A model generated the notes under the pieces. The model searched no databases, was not told the DNA's origin, and saw only the letters and a program-made list of their open reading frames with translations. This document shows positions 24,461 to 31,316 of a stretch of 61,605 nucleotides of DNA, in pieces. This DNA is from Gammaproteobacteria bacterium. GTDB taxonomy: Bacteria; Pseudomonadota; Gammaproteobacteria; Xanthomonadales; SZUA-36. Both the position numbers and the translations under genes were made by a program. Within the stretch, counting starts at the first letter, position 1. Every line of letters starts with the position of its first letter. The stretch spans positions 1-61,605 of the forward strand of contig JAJFLB010000068.1 of NCBI GenBank assembly GCA_021772915.1, in the 5' to 3' direction.

Positions 24461-24506
24461 GAGAGTGTACGGAACGTCGCTCACTCACTCGCAAAGGAGA
24501 CACGAC

Positions 24507-24869
24507 ATGGCTCTCAATCTCAACAACATCCAGGCTGGCACCCACTGCCTCTTCGCTTCCGCTCAACGCCAGGAGTTCGAGCCAATGCTCTTCCTCGGCT
24601 TCACCGCCTGCCACGAGAAGTACGCCAAAACGCCGAAATTCGACACCCTCAAGGAAGCCAAGGCGTTCTACGACGTGAAGAAGAACGCGGAACTCGAGGA
24701 CATCGGCGACTCCCTCGGACTGCCGTACGGACACAGCGTCTACGCCATGTTCCGCGCTGTGGGGCGGGACGGAGAGACCTACGACTTCGGCTGCTACCTC
24801 TTCGAAGGTCGCTGGACCTGCGGCTCGGGTGCGGACCGGATCCAGCTCGCAAGTCAAGCCTGCCTGTAG
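24507..24869 (+). CDS. Hypothetical early protein
   Basis: The product has 120 residues from ATG 24507 behind GCAAAGGAGACACGAC. A mixed sequence with FTACHEKYAKTPKFDTLKEA and a cysteine-containing C-terminus. It forms a single-gene transcription unit with its own promoter. Confidence 0.75.
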   Translation: MALNLNNIQAGTHCLFASAQRQEFEPMLFLGFTACHEKYAKTPKFDTLKEAKAFYDVKKNAELEDIGDSLGLPYGHSVYAMFRAVGRDGETYDFGCYLFEGRWTCGSGADRIQLASQACL

Positions 24870-24895
24870 GCTTGCGTCGAAAGCGGCTCGTCGGT

Positions 24896-24924
24896 TTGCG
24901 CGTCTCTCGGTAGTGTTCGATACT
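24896..24924 (+). promoter_or_regulatory. Promoter of TTGC-N17-ATACT type
   Basis: TTGCGC (24896-24901), a 17-bp spacer and GATACT (24919-24924), then the repeated GAGAGTGTACGGAACG leader and CACTCAAGCAAGGAG. Confidence 0.75.
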
Positions 24925-24966
24925 GAGAGTGTACGGAACGCAACTCACTCAAGCAAGGAGACACAA

Positions 24967-25314
24967 ATGTCCGAACTCACCCAGACCGATCTCGCTCCTG
25001 TCCTCGAACTCGCCACTCTCGTCAACGGCAACGTCATGTCCCAGAGCCGGTCGTACGAAGAGCCGAACCCGGAAGCGGTCCACGGCTGCGTGGTCGGCTT
25101 CGCCAAGGACGCCAACACCCACTCCTTCGCCGTCGAGGTCCGGGTCGACGTGCGCAGTGCCTACGGTGACCCGCGCAAGATCCACGTCGAGCACTCCTGG
25201 TCTTCCAACGGCAACCGCTCCATCATGCAGATGCAACTCGGTCTCTCGCAGGCTGCTGCGTTCATCGAGCTGGTCAAGAACTGGGGTTTCTCGATGGAAG
25301 TGGAGGTCCACTAG
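24967..25314 (+). CDS. Hypothetical early protein
   Basis: The product has 115 residues from ATG 24967 behind CAAGGAGACACAA. It has an N-terminal helix and a beta-rich middle (SFAVEVRVDVRSAYGDPRKI). Single-gene cassette; function unknown. Confidence 0.75.
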   Translation: MSELTQTDLAPVLELATLVNGNVMSQSRSYEEPNPEAVHGCVVGFAKDANTHSFAVEVRVDVRSAYGDPRKIHVEHSWSSNGNRSIMQMQLGLSQAAAFIELVKNWGFSMEVEVH

Positions 25315-25343
25315 TTGCGCGTTTCTCGATCGTGATGCATACT
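25315..25343 (+). promoter_or_regulatory. Promoter of TTGC-N17-CATACT type
   Basis: TTGCGC (25315-25320), a 17-bp spacer and CATACT (25338-25343), starting directly at the end of the previous gene. Confidence 0.75.
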
Positions 25344-25364
25344 CTAACTGAATGGAGGCAACTG

Positions 25365-25583
25365 ATGACACTCTTCCCGAAGAAACCCGCTCCACGCACC
25401 TGGCACGCCAAACTCGGAATCAAAGTCGGCGACCGCTTCCAGGAAGTTGAGCGTGGCGACTGGTGGCGCGTCGAGTCCGCGTCGCATGGCCAAGTCAACC
25501 TCGGTTCCAGTCGGTGGGCAGGCGCTCACCGCATACGCTCGGAGCAGGAACTCCGGGACACGTTCGACGTCCGCACCAAGTAG
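25365..25583 (+). CDS. Small hypothetical protein
   Basis: The product has 72 residues from ATG 25365 behind ATGGAGGCAACTG. It resembles a small SH3-like beta fold (IKVGDRFQEVERGDWWRVES). Function unknown. Confidence 0.7.
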   Translation: MTLFPKKPAPRTWHAKLGIKVGDRFQEVERGDWWRVESASHGQVNLGSSRWAGAHRIRSEQELRDTFDVRTK

Positions 25584-25611
25584 TCTACCCCGTCTTCGAA
25601 AGGACGACCCA

Positions 25612-25818
25612 ATGACCGTTCAAACACCCGACCAAACCAGCCTGTTCTTCTACATCGGAGGGTCCGTCCGAGGCGAGTGGAGACGCGTCCTGTGCACCCC
25701 AGCGGAGTTCGCGGTGAAGGAGCAGGAGCTGAAGCGAGCAGGCTACCTCAGCCGCCGAGCAGTGTCGGCTCCCCAGACCCGTCCGTCCCGGGAACGACAG
25801 TTCATGCTCCTTGGATAG
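25612..25818 (+). CDS. Small hypothetical protein
   Basis: The product has 68 residues from ATG 25612 behind GAAAGGACGACCC. A basic C-terminal half (LSRRAVSAPQTRPSRERQF) follows a short beta region. No family recognised; cotranscribed with the gene at 25365. Confidence 0.65.
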   Translation: MTVQTPDQTSLFFYIGGSVRGEWRRVLCTPAEFAVKEQELKRAGYLSRRAVSAPQTRPSRERQFMLLG

Positions 25819-25840
25819 AGGGAGTTGCAGATCGTTCCAG

Positions 25841-25876
25841 TTGCAGGTTGTTCGTTCCCAGTGGATGAGGTATGAT
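25841..25876 (+). promoter_or_regulatory. Early promoter with tandem -35-like boxes
   Basis: TATGAT at 25871-25876 with TTGTTC (25848-25853) 17 bp upstream and TTGCAG a further 7 bp upstream (25841). An additional TTGCAG lies at 25825. It drives the DUF932 gene. Confidence 0.75.
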
Positions 25877-25925
25877 CTAAGTGAGTGAGGCAATTCCGCC
25901 TCGCTCAGAAAAGGAGATGGTTACC

Positions 25926-26945
25926 ATGGCTCACGAAATCACCAACACCGATCGTTACGGCGAGGTCCGCACCGGAGGCAAGCGTGCCTGGCACGGTCTC
26001 GGAGAAGAGATCCAAGAGGGACTCGGCGCTGTCGCTGCCGCTGAAGAGGTCGGTGTCGGCTGGACCACGTCGCTGAGCGACGTCTTCTGCAAAGAGACGT
26101 CGATCGACGACAACGGGGACGTGTCGGAGAACCTGGTGGTCCTCCCGTCCCACAAGCTCCACATCCGCGACGACAACGCCTCCCACTTGGGCATGGTGTC
26201 GTCCGGCTACCAGATCTTCGACAACATCGAGGTCTGCAAATTCGCCGACGCACTGGCTGGCCTCGACTCCGCCATCAGCGTCGAGACGATCGGAACCCTG
26301 CGCGGTGGCAAGCGCTTCTTCGTTCTCGTCAAGCTCCCCAAGGTCATCCAGGCCGGTGCCAATGATCCCCTCGCCCAATACGTGCTGCTGTCCAACGGAC
26401 ATGGTGGCGTGGCTGCGTTCAACGCCTACCCCACCTCGATCCGCGTCGTGTGTGCTAACACGCTGCGCTGGAGTGAGCGGGACGTGCTGAAGGGGTGCCG
26501 CTTCCAGCACACTGGCGACCTCGAGTCGAAGCTCGGCGAGGTGCAGGCTGCCCTCGGCATCGCCCTGAAGGAGACCGACAAATTCGAGCAGCAGGTGCTC
26601 GCGCTGTCCGGCTCCAAGGTCGGTGGTGGCTCCAAGAAGCGTGCCGCTGAGGAGCTGGCCGCGTACTTCACTGGCGTGTACGACGCCACGGAGCTGCGTC
26701 TGTCGGACAACGAAGACCGCAAGGGTCGGGTCATCGAAGCCTGGACCGCCAACATGGAAGACGAGCGTCAGCTCGGCGGTGCTTCCCTCTGGACCGCGTA
26801 CAACTCCGTCTCGCAGTGGTACGACCATGAGCGTGGGCGCTTCAAGGAAGTCGCTGACAGCCGTGGTCGCGTGAACTCCAACCTCTTCGGGACTGCTGAT
26901 CGCTTCAAGCGGGTCGCCTACAACCAGGCACTCGAGCTGGTGTAG
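25926..26945 (+). CDS. DUF932 phage/plasmid-like protein
   Basis: The product has 339 residues from ATG 25926 behind AAAAGGAGATGGTTACC. RAWHGLGEEI, GMVSSGYQIFDN, YVLLSNGHGG, PTSIRVVCANTLRW and the later YNSVSQWYDHERGR are the landmarks of the DUF932 family found in many phages and plasmids. The molecular role is unknown, though it is usually one of the more highly expressed early proteins. It has a private promoter and a following stem-loop. Confidence 0.9.
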   Translation: MAHEITNTDRYGEVRTGGKRAWHGLGEEIQEGLGAVAAAEEVGVGWTTSLSDVFCKETSIDDNGDVSENLVVLPSHKLHIRDDNASHLGMVSSGYQIFDNIEVCKFADALAGLDSAISVETIGTLRGGKRFFVLVKLPKVIQAGANDPLAQYVLLSNGHGGVAAFNAYPTSIRVVCANTLRWSERDVLKGCRFQHTGDLESKLGEVQAALGIALKETDKFEQQVLALSGSKVGGGSKKRAAEELAAYFTGVYDATELRLSDNEDRKGRVIEAWTANMEDERQLGGASLWTAYNSVSQWYDHERGRFKEVADSRGRVNSNLFGTADRFKRVAYNQALELV

Positions 26946-26965
26946 AAATCTCCTTTGTTCGGTTT

Positions 26966-26995
26966 GGGTCGGGCTGCCTTCGGGTGGTCCGGCCC
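26966..26995 (+). terminator. Stem-loop with UUCG-type tetraloop
   Basis: A 13-bp fully paired stem (26966-26978 with 26983-26995, several G-T pairs) capped by TTCG. No T-run follows, so it may stabilise the mRNA 3' end or act as a weak terminator rather than a classical one. Confidence 0.6.
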
Positions 26996-27021
26996 ATGCT
27001 TTGGTGGAAGGAGACCACTCC

Positions 27022-27243
27022 ATGTCTGGAGCCAGAGATTACATCGAAAGCCTGCAGGAGAAGCTGCGGGAGAAGGACCAGATCATCACCAAACTAGGTG
27101 ACCACTACGGTGCGCTGCTGGAAGCCAAGGACCAGCGTATCAGGGAAGCAGAGAGAACCATCTCGGAGTTGATTCGAAGGAAGCAAGAACTCAAGCGAGA
27201 GGCTGCTGAATGCTCGTCCACGAACTCATCAAAGAGCTGCTGA
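27022..27243 (+). CDS. Short coiled-coil protein
   Basis: The product has 73 residues from ATG 27022 behind GGAAGGAGACC. Nearly the whole chain is a charged heptad helix (YIESLQEKLREKDQIITKLG). It probably oligomerises; function unknown. Its 3' end overlaps the next gene. Confidence 0.7.
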   Translation: MSGARDYIESLQEKLREKDQIITKLGDHYGALLEAKDQRIREAERTISELIRRKQELKREAAECSSTNSSKSC

Positions 27244-27422
27244 AGCAGCCTCAGTCCCACCCCGTGATCCTGTACGGGAACATCATCGAACTCGACGTCC
27301 GCAGGCTGCCGTCTGGCGCTGTGCTGGTCGGACCTAAACCCGAACGGGAATACCTCAAGAAAGGACCCCGTGATGAACCACCTTCTCAGGCTGACCTTGA
27401 TGATTGGGATCTGCGTCGGTAG
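27210..27422 (+). CDS. Small hypothetical protein
   Basis: The product has 70 residues starting within the coiled-coil gene. LVHELIKELLKQPQ is followed by a short beta segment. It overlaps the following lipoprotein gene by about 50 bp. Confidence 0.6.
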   Translation: MLVHELIKELLKQPQSHPVILYGNIIELDVRRLPSGAVLVGPKPEREYLKKGPRDEPPSQADLDDWDLRR

Positions 27423-27690
27423 CTCCGGCTGCATGTTCGCTTCGAAGGTCTTTGACACCAACCACTACCGTGAGCGTTGGATCTCCCAGAATGAGGTCGC
27501 GCCACACCATGCGGACATGATCCGCCAGCACCGCTTCATGATTGGCATGTCGCTGCAAGAGGCACGTGTGGCCTGTGGCGTCGGCTCGACGTTCTTCCAA
27601 CTCGGCAACTCCTGGGTCATCAACCGGCAGTGGATCGTGACGATTGGACCGAACAATCGTATTGCAACATTGACGCGCTACGGCTACTAA
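27373..27690 (+). CDS. Lipoprotein, BamE/SmpA-like
   Basis: The product has 105 residues from ATG 27373 (GTG 27370 is an alternative). The signal peptide MNHLLRLTLMIGICVGSSGC has a lipobox-like end at Cys20. The mature part contains FMIGMSLQEARVACG and a later RIATLTR strand, like the small BamE/SmpA fold. It would be exported and lipid-anchored, possibly altering the host envelope. The match is by pattern only. Confidence 0.65.
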   Translation: MNHLLRLTLMIGICVGSSGCMFASKVFDTNHYRERWISQNEVAPHHADMIRQHRFMIGMSLQEARVACGVGSTFFQLGNSWVINRQWIVTIGPNNRIATLTRYGY

Positions 27691-27703
27691 CCTGCGGTAT
27701 AAT
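27670..27703 (+). promoter_or_regulatory. Promoter-like site before 27731
   Basis: A perfect TATAAT (27698-27703) followed by GCTCAAGCAAAGGAG, as at other cassettes. The best -35-like hexamer, TTGACG at 27670, is 22 bp away, longer than ideal, so the -35 assignment is weak. Confidence 0.6.
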
Positions 27704-27730
27704 GGTGGCGCTCAAGCAAAGGAGTCACCC

Positions 27731-27952
27731 ATGAAATTGACCAACGGCTGGTACATGCGGCCATCATCTGACTGGACGCACCCCATCATCGTCGACAAGG
27801 ACAACCAGCAGGTTGCGAATGACGACATTCTGTACAGACTGCAGTTGCTGGAGAAGCAGCTGCTCCACTTTGGGCACACACCCGGTGTGATGCCTCAACC
27901 GAGAGAGGTTCCGAATGACGGAGACCAATGTGACGCAGCTTCCGGCTGCTGA
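27731..27952 (+). CDS. Small hypothetical protein
   Basis: The product has 73 residues from ATG 27731 behind CAAAGGAGTCACCC. NDDILYRLQLLEKQLLHFG suggests a short amphipathic helix. It overlaps the MazG-like gene. Confidence 0.7.
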   Translation: MKLTNGWYMRPSSDWTHPIIVDKDNQQVANDDILYRLQLLEKQLLHFGHTPGVMPQPREVPNDGDQCDAASGC

Positions 27953-28430
27953 CGAAACCCAGATGACGATTGTCGACTGGGCCAACGAAACGTTCGGCGC
28001 TGCCGACGACATGACCATCGTGGCGGCTCGCTGCTGTGAAGAGTCGAGTGAGCTGGTGTCGGCGTACTTCAGCGCTGGTGCCGAGTGTGCCGAGGCGATT
28101 GTCGACGAGATCGCTGACGTGTTCGTCGTGGCCTGCCAGGTCGCTGCCCGCTACAACGTGCGCATGGTGTTCCATGACGACCTGCGTCCGCAGAACCACC
28201 GCGTGCTGGTGCCACAGGTTCTCAACCTCACCGCCGTCATGCTGGCCGCAACTGTCGACGAGGGCATTCACATCACCCCTCACCTGCGTACTCTCGAGAA
28301 GGTGCTCGGGTCGCTGGCCGTTTCGGTCGGTGCCGAGAATCTGCAGACTCTCGTCAACGCCAAGATGCAGATCAACCGCAACCGCGAGTGGACCGTCGAC
28401 GGGAATGGGGTCGGTCAGCACGTCGAGTAG
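27915..28430 (+). CDS. MazG-like nucleotide pyrophosphohydrolase
   Basis: The product has 171 residues. CCEESSEL (E42, E43, E46) and IVDEIADV (E65, D68) form the metal-binding set of the all-alpha NTP pyrophosphatases. KMQINRNREWTVDGNGVGQ near the end is characteristic of a phage branch. Such enzymes hydrolyse (d)NTPs or the alarmone ppGpp. In a phage with an altered nucleotide pool it could also purge an unwanted dNTP. It is the last gene before the early/late junction. Confidence 0.8.
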   Translation: MTETNVTQLPAADETQMTIVDWANETFGAADDMTIVAARCCEESSELVSAYFSAGAECAEAIVDEIADVFVVACQVAARYNVRMVFHDDLRPQNHRVLVPQVLNLTAVMLAATVDEGIHITPHLRTLEKVLGSLAVSVGAENLQTLVNAKMQINRNREWTVDGNGVGQHVE

Positions 28431-28502
28431 GCTCGAGTCCCGGGACGGTATTTTGTCCTGGACGAATCCTTCTCTGCCCAAGCAGGGGGATCACGTAAGA
28501 TC

Positions 28503-28537
28503 GGGGACTGTCGGTGCATAACTGACAGTCCCCCTTC
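28503..28537 (+). terminator. Terminator at end of early region
   Basis: A perfect 10-bp stem (28503-28512 with 28524-28533) and an 11-nt loop, followed by a pyrimidine run CTTCTT. It closes the early operons. Confidence 0.75.
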
Positions 28538-28576
28538 TTGTGTTCCTAGCGAGTTGGGTGGAGCAGGCAGTATGGA

Positions 28577-28628
28577 GTGCTCTCTATACTATCTCTCTAG
28601 AGAGAGAGAAGAGAGATAGTTATAGCAC
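28577..28628. repeat. Imperfect AG/CT-rich inverted repeat
   Basis: The left arm from 28577 (GTGC, then ACTATCTCTCT) pairs with the right arm AGAGAGATAGT-TATAGCAC ending 28628, with a small internal gap. The centre itself contains the palindrome CTCTCTAGAGAG. It is far more AT-rich than the surrounding sequence. Confidence 0.7.
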
Positions 28629-28746
28629 AATCTTAGTTGCTGCTGTGATTTAGTGTCGTCCCTCTTTCCGTCCCGCATCCCACTTGGATTCCCGCTCACT
28701 CCTTGGGCGACCCACCAGAATCCTCCGCGCCACAGCCGCTGGCCGA

Positions 28747-28774
28747 TTGCCCTCCATCCTCCATGAGCTATCAT
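28747..28774 (+). promoter_or_regulatory. Candidate late promoter upstream of terminase
   Basis: TTGCCC (28747-28752), a 16-bp spacer and TATCAT (28769-28774). Its position 55 bp before the small terminase gene supports use as the late-operon promoter. Confidence 0.55.
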
Positions 28775-28828
28775 CGTGCCTGTGAAATCGGTGATCCACC
28801 GCCTGTCTTAGACAAAGGAAACTCTCGA

Positions 28829-29278
28829 ATGGCAGTCTCGAACAAACGCAAGGAAGTCTTTCTCGAATCCATGGCCACCACTGGCCGGATCACGGAGAGC
28901 TGCCAAGTGGCTGGCATCAGCTACGAAGCAGTGCGCGTCTGGCGCAAGGAAGACGAAGCATTCATTGCCGCGTTCGAGGAGTCTGAAGCGAGGTACTGCG
29001 ACAAGATCGAAAAGGAAATTGAACGGCGTGCGATTGAAGGCTGGGACGAACCCGTGTTTCAGAACGGGACCGAAGTCGGCAAGAAGCGACGCTTCAGTGA
29101 TACGCTTCTCCTTGCGCTCACCAAGAGCCGCATGGCGAAGTACCGTGACAAGGCAGAGGTTGATGTCCGCGTCAAAGGGCAGATCCTCGCCATTCCCATG
29201 CTGGCTCAGACCGAGGAAGGTTTCGATGAACTCGTACGTAAAAGTGATAGCGGAGACGCTGAAGGAGCGCAGGACTGA
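28829..29278 (+). CDS. Terminase small subunit
   Basis: The product has 149 residues from ATG 28829 (GACAAAGGAAACTCTCGA upstream). The N-terminal HTH (TGRITESCQVAGISYEAVRV) recognises DNA. The central charged helix (ARYCDKIEKEIERRAIEGW) and the segment RFSDTLLLALTKSRMAKYRD are typical for phage small terminases. It would select the packaging start site for the large subunit encoded at 31317. The gap of seven genes between the two subunits is unusual. Confidence 0.8.
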   Translation: MAVSNKRKEVFLESMATTGRITESCQVAGISYEAVRVWRKEDEAFIAAFEESEARYCDKIEKEIERRAIEGWDEPVFQNGTEVGKKRRFSDTLLLALTKSRMAKYRDKAEVDVRVKGQILAIPMLAQTEEGFDELVRKSDSGDAEGAQD

Positions 29279-29564
29279 CTATGCGCATCCCGCAGATAAC
29301 CACCAACTCACAGCGGAACTGTTGAGCGCATGGCTGACCCACAGAACGGGACAGAAGATCGAACTGAGTGCCGAGGACGTCTGTGCCGTGAACGTCCTTC
29401 AGAAGCTGAGCCGATTGGCGCATGTCACAAAGGACGATTCATGGCTGGACGTAGTGGGCTATGCTGAAAACGTTGCTATGCTCGATGCTGCTCAGCGCAA
29501 CTCTGTGCCTGGGAACAGTCGCAGTGCTGACGGACGAGAACCCGGCACCGGTGATGCGGATTGA
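29226..29564 (+). CDS. DUF6378-like phage protein
   Basis: The product has 112 residues from ATG 29226, starting within the terminase gene. TLKERRTDYAHPADNHQLTA and VCAVNVLQKLSRLAHVTKDD are typical of a common phage family of unknown function. The C-terminal ~25 residues overlap the protease gene. Confidence 0.72.
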   Translation: MNSYVKVIAETLKERRTDYAHPADNHQLTAELLSAWLTHRTGQKIELSAEDVCAVNVLQKLSRLAHVTKDDSWLDVVGYAENVAMLDAAQRNSVPGNSRSADGREPGTGDAD

Positions 29565-30129
29565 CACCGACATGGGGATGGCCAGTGCTTGGGTCATTGA
29601 CTGCGACCCGGTGGTGACCGAGGACGGCATCGTGTTTGACGTCACCGTCGCCACAGCAGGCCACTTCATTCGCCACGAGGAGTTCGACTTCTTCAGTGGT
29701 GAGCTGGTCATGGTTGAGAACCCTGGCCCCTACACGCTCACCTTCCCGAACGGACTCGAGCTGTGCACCGAAGAGGAGGCACGAGTCCACCCCACCGAGG
29801 ACTTCGCTCTGCTCACCTTCCGCTCCAGCTCCTACCACGAGCCCAGAGCGCTTGACCCGCGTGCCCTTCAGTACGGTGAGCGGCTCTTCCTGGACGGCTT
29901 CCCTGCAGGCGAGGGACCGTACCACAGGGACGGCTATTCGGGAGGAGCCGACCGCACGAGCACACCGGCCTGGCCAGGAGACTCTGGTGGGCCAATCACT
30001 GATGCCGACGGCGAGGTCGTTGGTATACTCATCCAAGTAATAGCGAGCCCACAAGGGTTCGTGTCGTTCGCAGGCACGATGACGCGCCTGACGGACATCA
30101 ATGAATGGCTGCAAGAGCAGCTCAACTGA
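29461..30129 (+). CDS. Secreted trypsin-like serine protease
   Basis: The product has 222 residues. The N-terminus MLKTLLCSMLLSATLCLG is a signal peptide. The triad is visible as H68 (ATAGHFI), D114 (TEDFALLTF) and S175 (WPGDSGGP), with the order and spacing of S1/HtrA-type proteases. It has no PDZ domain. An exported protease between terminase genes is unusual. It may process envelope or structural proteins, or act on the host surface. It follows the DUF6378-like gene with a 104-bp overlap. Confidence 0.85.
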   Translation: MLKTLLCSMLLSATLCLGTVAVLTDENPAPVMRIDTDMGMASAWVIDCDPVVTEDGIVFDVTVATAGHFIRHEEFDFFSGELVMVENPGPYTLTFPNGLELCTEEEARVHPTEDFALLTFRSSSYHEPRALDPRALQYGERLFLDGFPAGEGPYHRDGYSGGADRTSTPAWPGDSGGPITDADGEVVGILIQVIASPQGFVSFAGTMTRLTDINEWLQEQLN

Positions 30130-30140
30130 AAGGGTCTCAC

Positions 30141-30392
30141 ATGAGTGGACCAATCGAGAAGGTCGCGGATTACCCACTGGAAGTCGCCATCTGGAAGAAC
30201 GAAGGAAGCGACGGCCGTCCGTACTACAACGCCTCGCTCCAACGCACTTTCACTGTCGATGATCCGCAGACCGGCAAGAAGGAGTACAAGCGTACGACTC
30301 AACTCCGCAAGCAGGACCTGTGCGCAGCTGCGGAACTGATGCGTGTCGCCTACCACAAGATCCGCGCACTCGAGGAGAAGGACAGGGCATGA
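30141..30392 (+). CDS. Small hypothetical protein
   Basis: The product has 83 residues from ATG 30141 behind GAAAGGGTCTCAC. A short beta hairpin region (YPLEVAIWKNEGSDGRPYYN) and a C-terminal helix resemble small phage proteins of unknown role. Confidence 0.75.
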   Translation: MSGPIEKVADYPLEVAIWKNEGSDGRPYYNASLQRTFTVDDPQTGKKEYKRTTQLRKQDLCAAAELMRVAYHKIRALEEKDRA

Positions 30393-30775
30393 CCCGGAGC
30401 GGAGTCAAGACCACTGAGTTCTGGCTGACGCTGGTGAAGGGAATGGTGGGCCCACTGCTCGCCATTCTCGTTGCCAGTGGTACGCTGACGCCTGACAGCG
30501 TCTCTGAGGACGAGGTGGTTGGCCATATCGACACAATCGTTGGTGGTGTGATGGCGCTCGTTGCGCTGTTCATGTCGGGTCGTGCGGTTCAGACGTACAC
30601 CGAAGCTCGCACCGCCGTGAAGCAACTCGAGATCCAGGCCTCTGTGGCCACCGCTGAAGGTGGTGAGTCTGCGATCGGTTTCCATGCTGACATGGAGGAA
30701 GAGGACGACGATGAGGACGACTCGGACGAGTCTGATGCTGATGCTGATGGCACTGGCATTCGTCTCGGTTACTAG
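30389..30775 (+). CDS. Holin-like membrane protein
   Basis: The product has 128 residues from ATG 30389, ATGA-coupled. Two hydrophobic segments (LVKGMVGPLLAILVASGTL and IVGGVMALVALFMSGRAV) precede a very acidic C-terminal tail (MEEEDDDEDDSDESDADADG). This layout and the nested lipoprotein gene suit a holin, but other membrane roles are possible. The acidic tail is encoded by DNA that also serves as the start region of the next gene. Confidence 0.6.
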   Translation: MTRSGVKTTEFWLTLVKGMVGPLLAILVASGTLTPDSVSEDEVVGHIDTIVGGVMALVALFMSGRAVQTYTEARTAVKQLEIQASVATAEGGESAIGFHADMEEEDDDEDDSDESDADADGTGIRLGY

Positions 30776-31058
30776 CGGCTGCGCCCTATTCGACAGGGAT
30801 GCGTCGCCACGCGACAAGTACATCGAGACCCAGGAGGCATTCACCCTCGTGGTTGGCTCGGTGCTTGACGCCAAGAGGGCTGGCTTGATTGAGCAGGAGC
30901 ACTACGACGATGTCGTGCTGCCGCTCATCGTGGAGGGCAGTCGTCTGCTCGACTCGATGGAGATCATGTTCCAGCAGGACAAGTTCGATGAGGTGGAGCT
31001 GCTCCGGCAGGCTCTGCTGGCCATCGTGCTGAAGCTATCCGCGGAAGGTGGTGACTAA
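30711..31058 (+). CDS. Lipoprotein, spanin candidate
   Basis: The product has 115 residues from ATG 30711 behind GGAGGAAGAGGACGACG, nested 65 bp into the holin-like gene. The signal peptide ends in a lipobox (VSVTSGC) followed by an exported helical domain. A small lipoprotein overlapping a holin-type gene is the usual setting of outer spanins. No separate inner spanin was recognised. Confidence 0.65.
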   Translation: MRTTRTSLMLMLMALAFVSVTSGCALFDRDASPRDKYIETQEAFTLVVGSVLDAKRAGLIEQEHYDDVVLPLIVEGSRLLDSMEIMFQQDKFDEVELLRQALLAIVLKLSAEGGD

Positions 31059-31234
31059 TGGACCCCAGTGTCATCGCTGCCCTCCTCAGTGTCAGTGTGC
31101 GAGTCCTGGACTTTCTCGAGTCCAAGGGCGAGGTGCTGACTGACGAAGAGCTGGCTGCTCGAACCACCATGCGCCGTGCGCTGGTGCAACAAGCAATCGA
31201 CGAAGGAACCGGAGCCGATTCGGACCCCGAGTAG
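31058..31234 (+). CDS. 58-residue hypothetical protein
   Basis: ATG 31058 overlaps the upstream stop by one base (TAATG). The product begins MDPSVIAALLSVSVRVLDFL, a short amphipathic or membrane-associated helix, with an acidic tail. It ends just before a terminator. Confidence 0.6.
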   Translation: MDPSVIAALLSVSVRVLDFLESKGEVLTDEELAARTTMRRALVQQAIDEGTGADSDPE

Positions 31235-31248
31235 GGTCGAACGGTCAT

Positions 31249-31284
31249 GCCGCCTGCCCCACCTTGGGCATGGCGGCTCTTTTT
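31249..31284 (+). terminator. Terminator before large terminase
   Basis: An 11-bp stem with one bulged T (31249-31259 with 31266-31277) and a 6-nt loop, followed by TCTTTTT. It separates the lysis-like genes from the packaging and head genes. Confidence 0.8.
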
Positions 31285-31316
31285 CGAACTCAATAGGACG
31301 GAGTCCGCTGGATCTC

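Larger units (their letters stand above)
28431..28828. other. 398-bp non-coding early/late junction
   Basis: I see no gene here. The stretch holds a terminator hairpin (28503-28537), a long AG/CT-rich inverted repeat (28577-28628) and a promoter-like site (28747-28774) ahead of the terminase genes. Confidence 0.75.
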
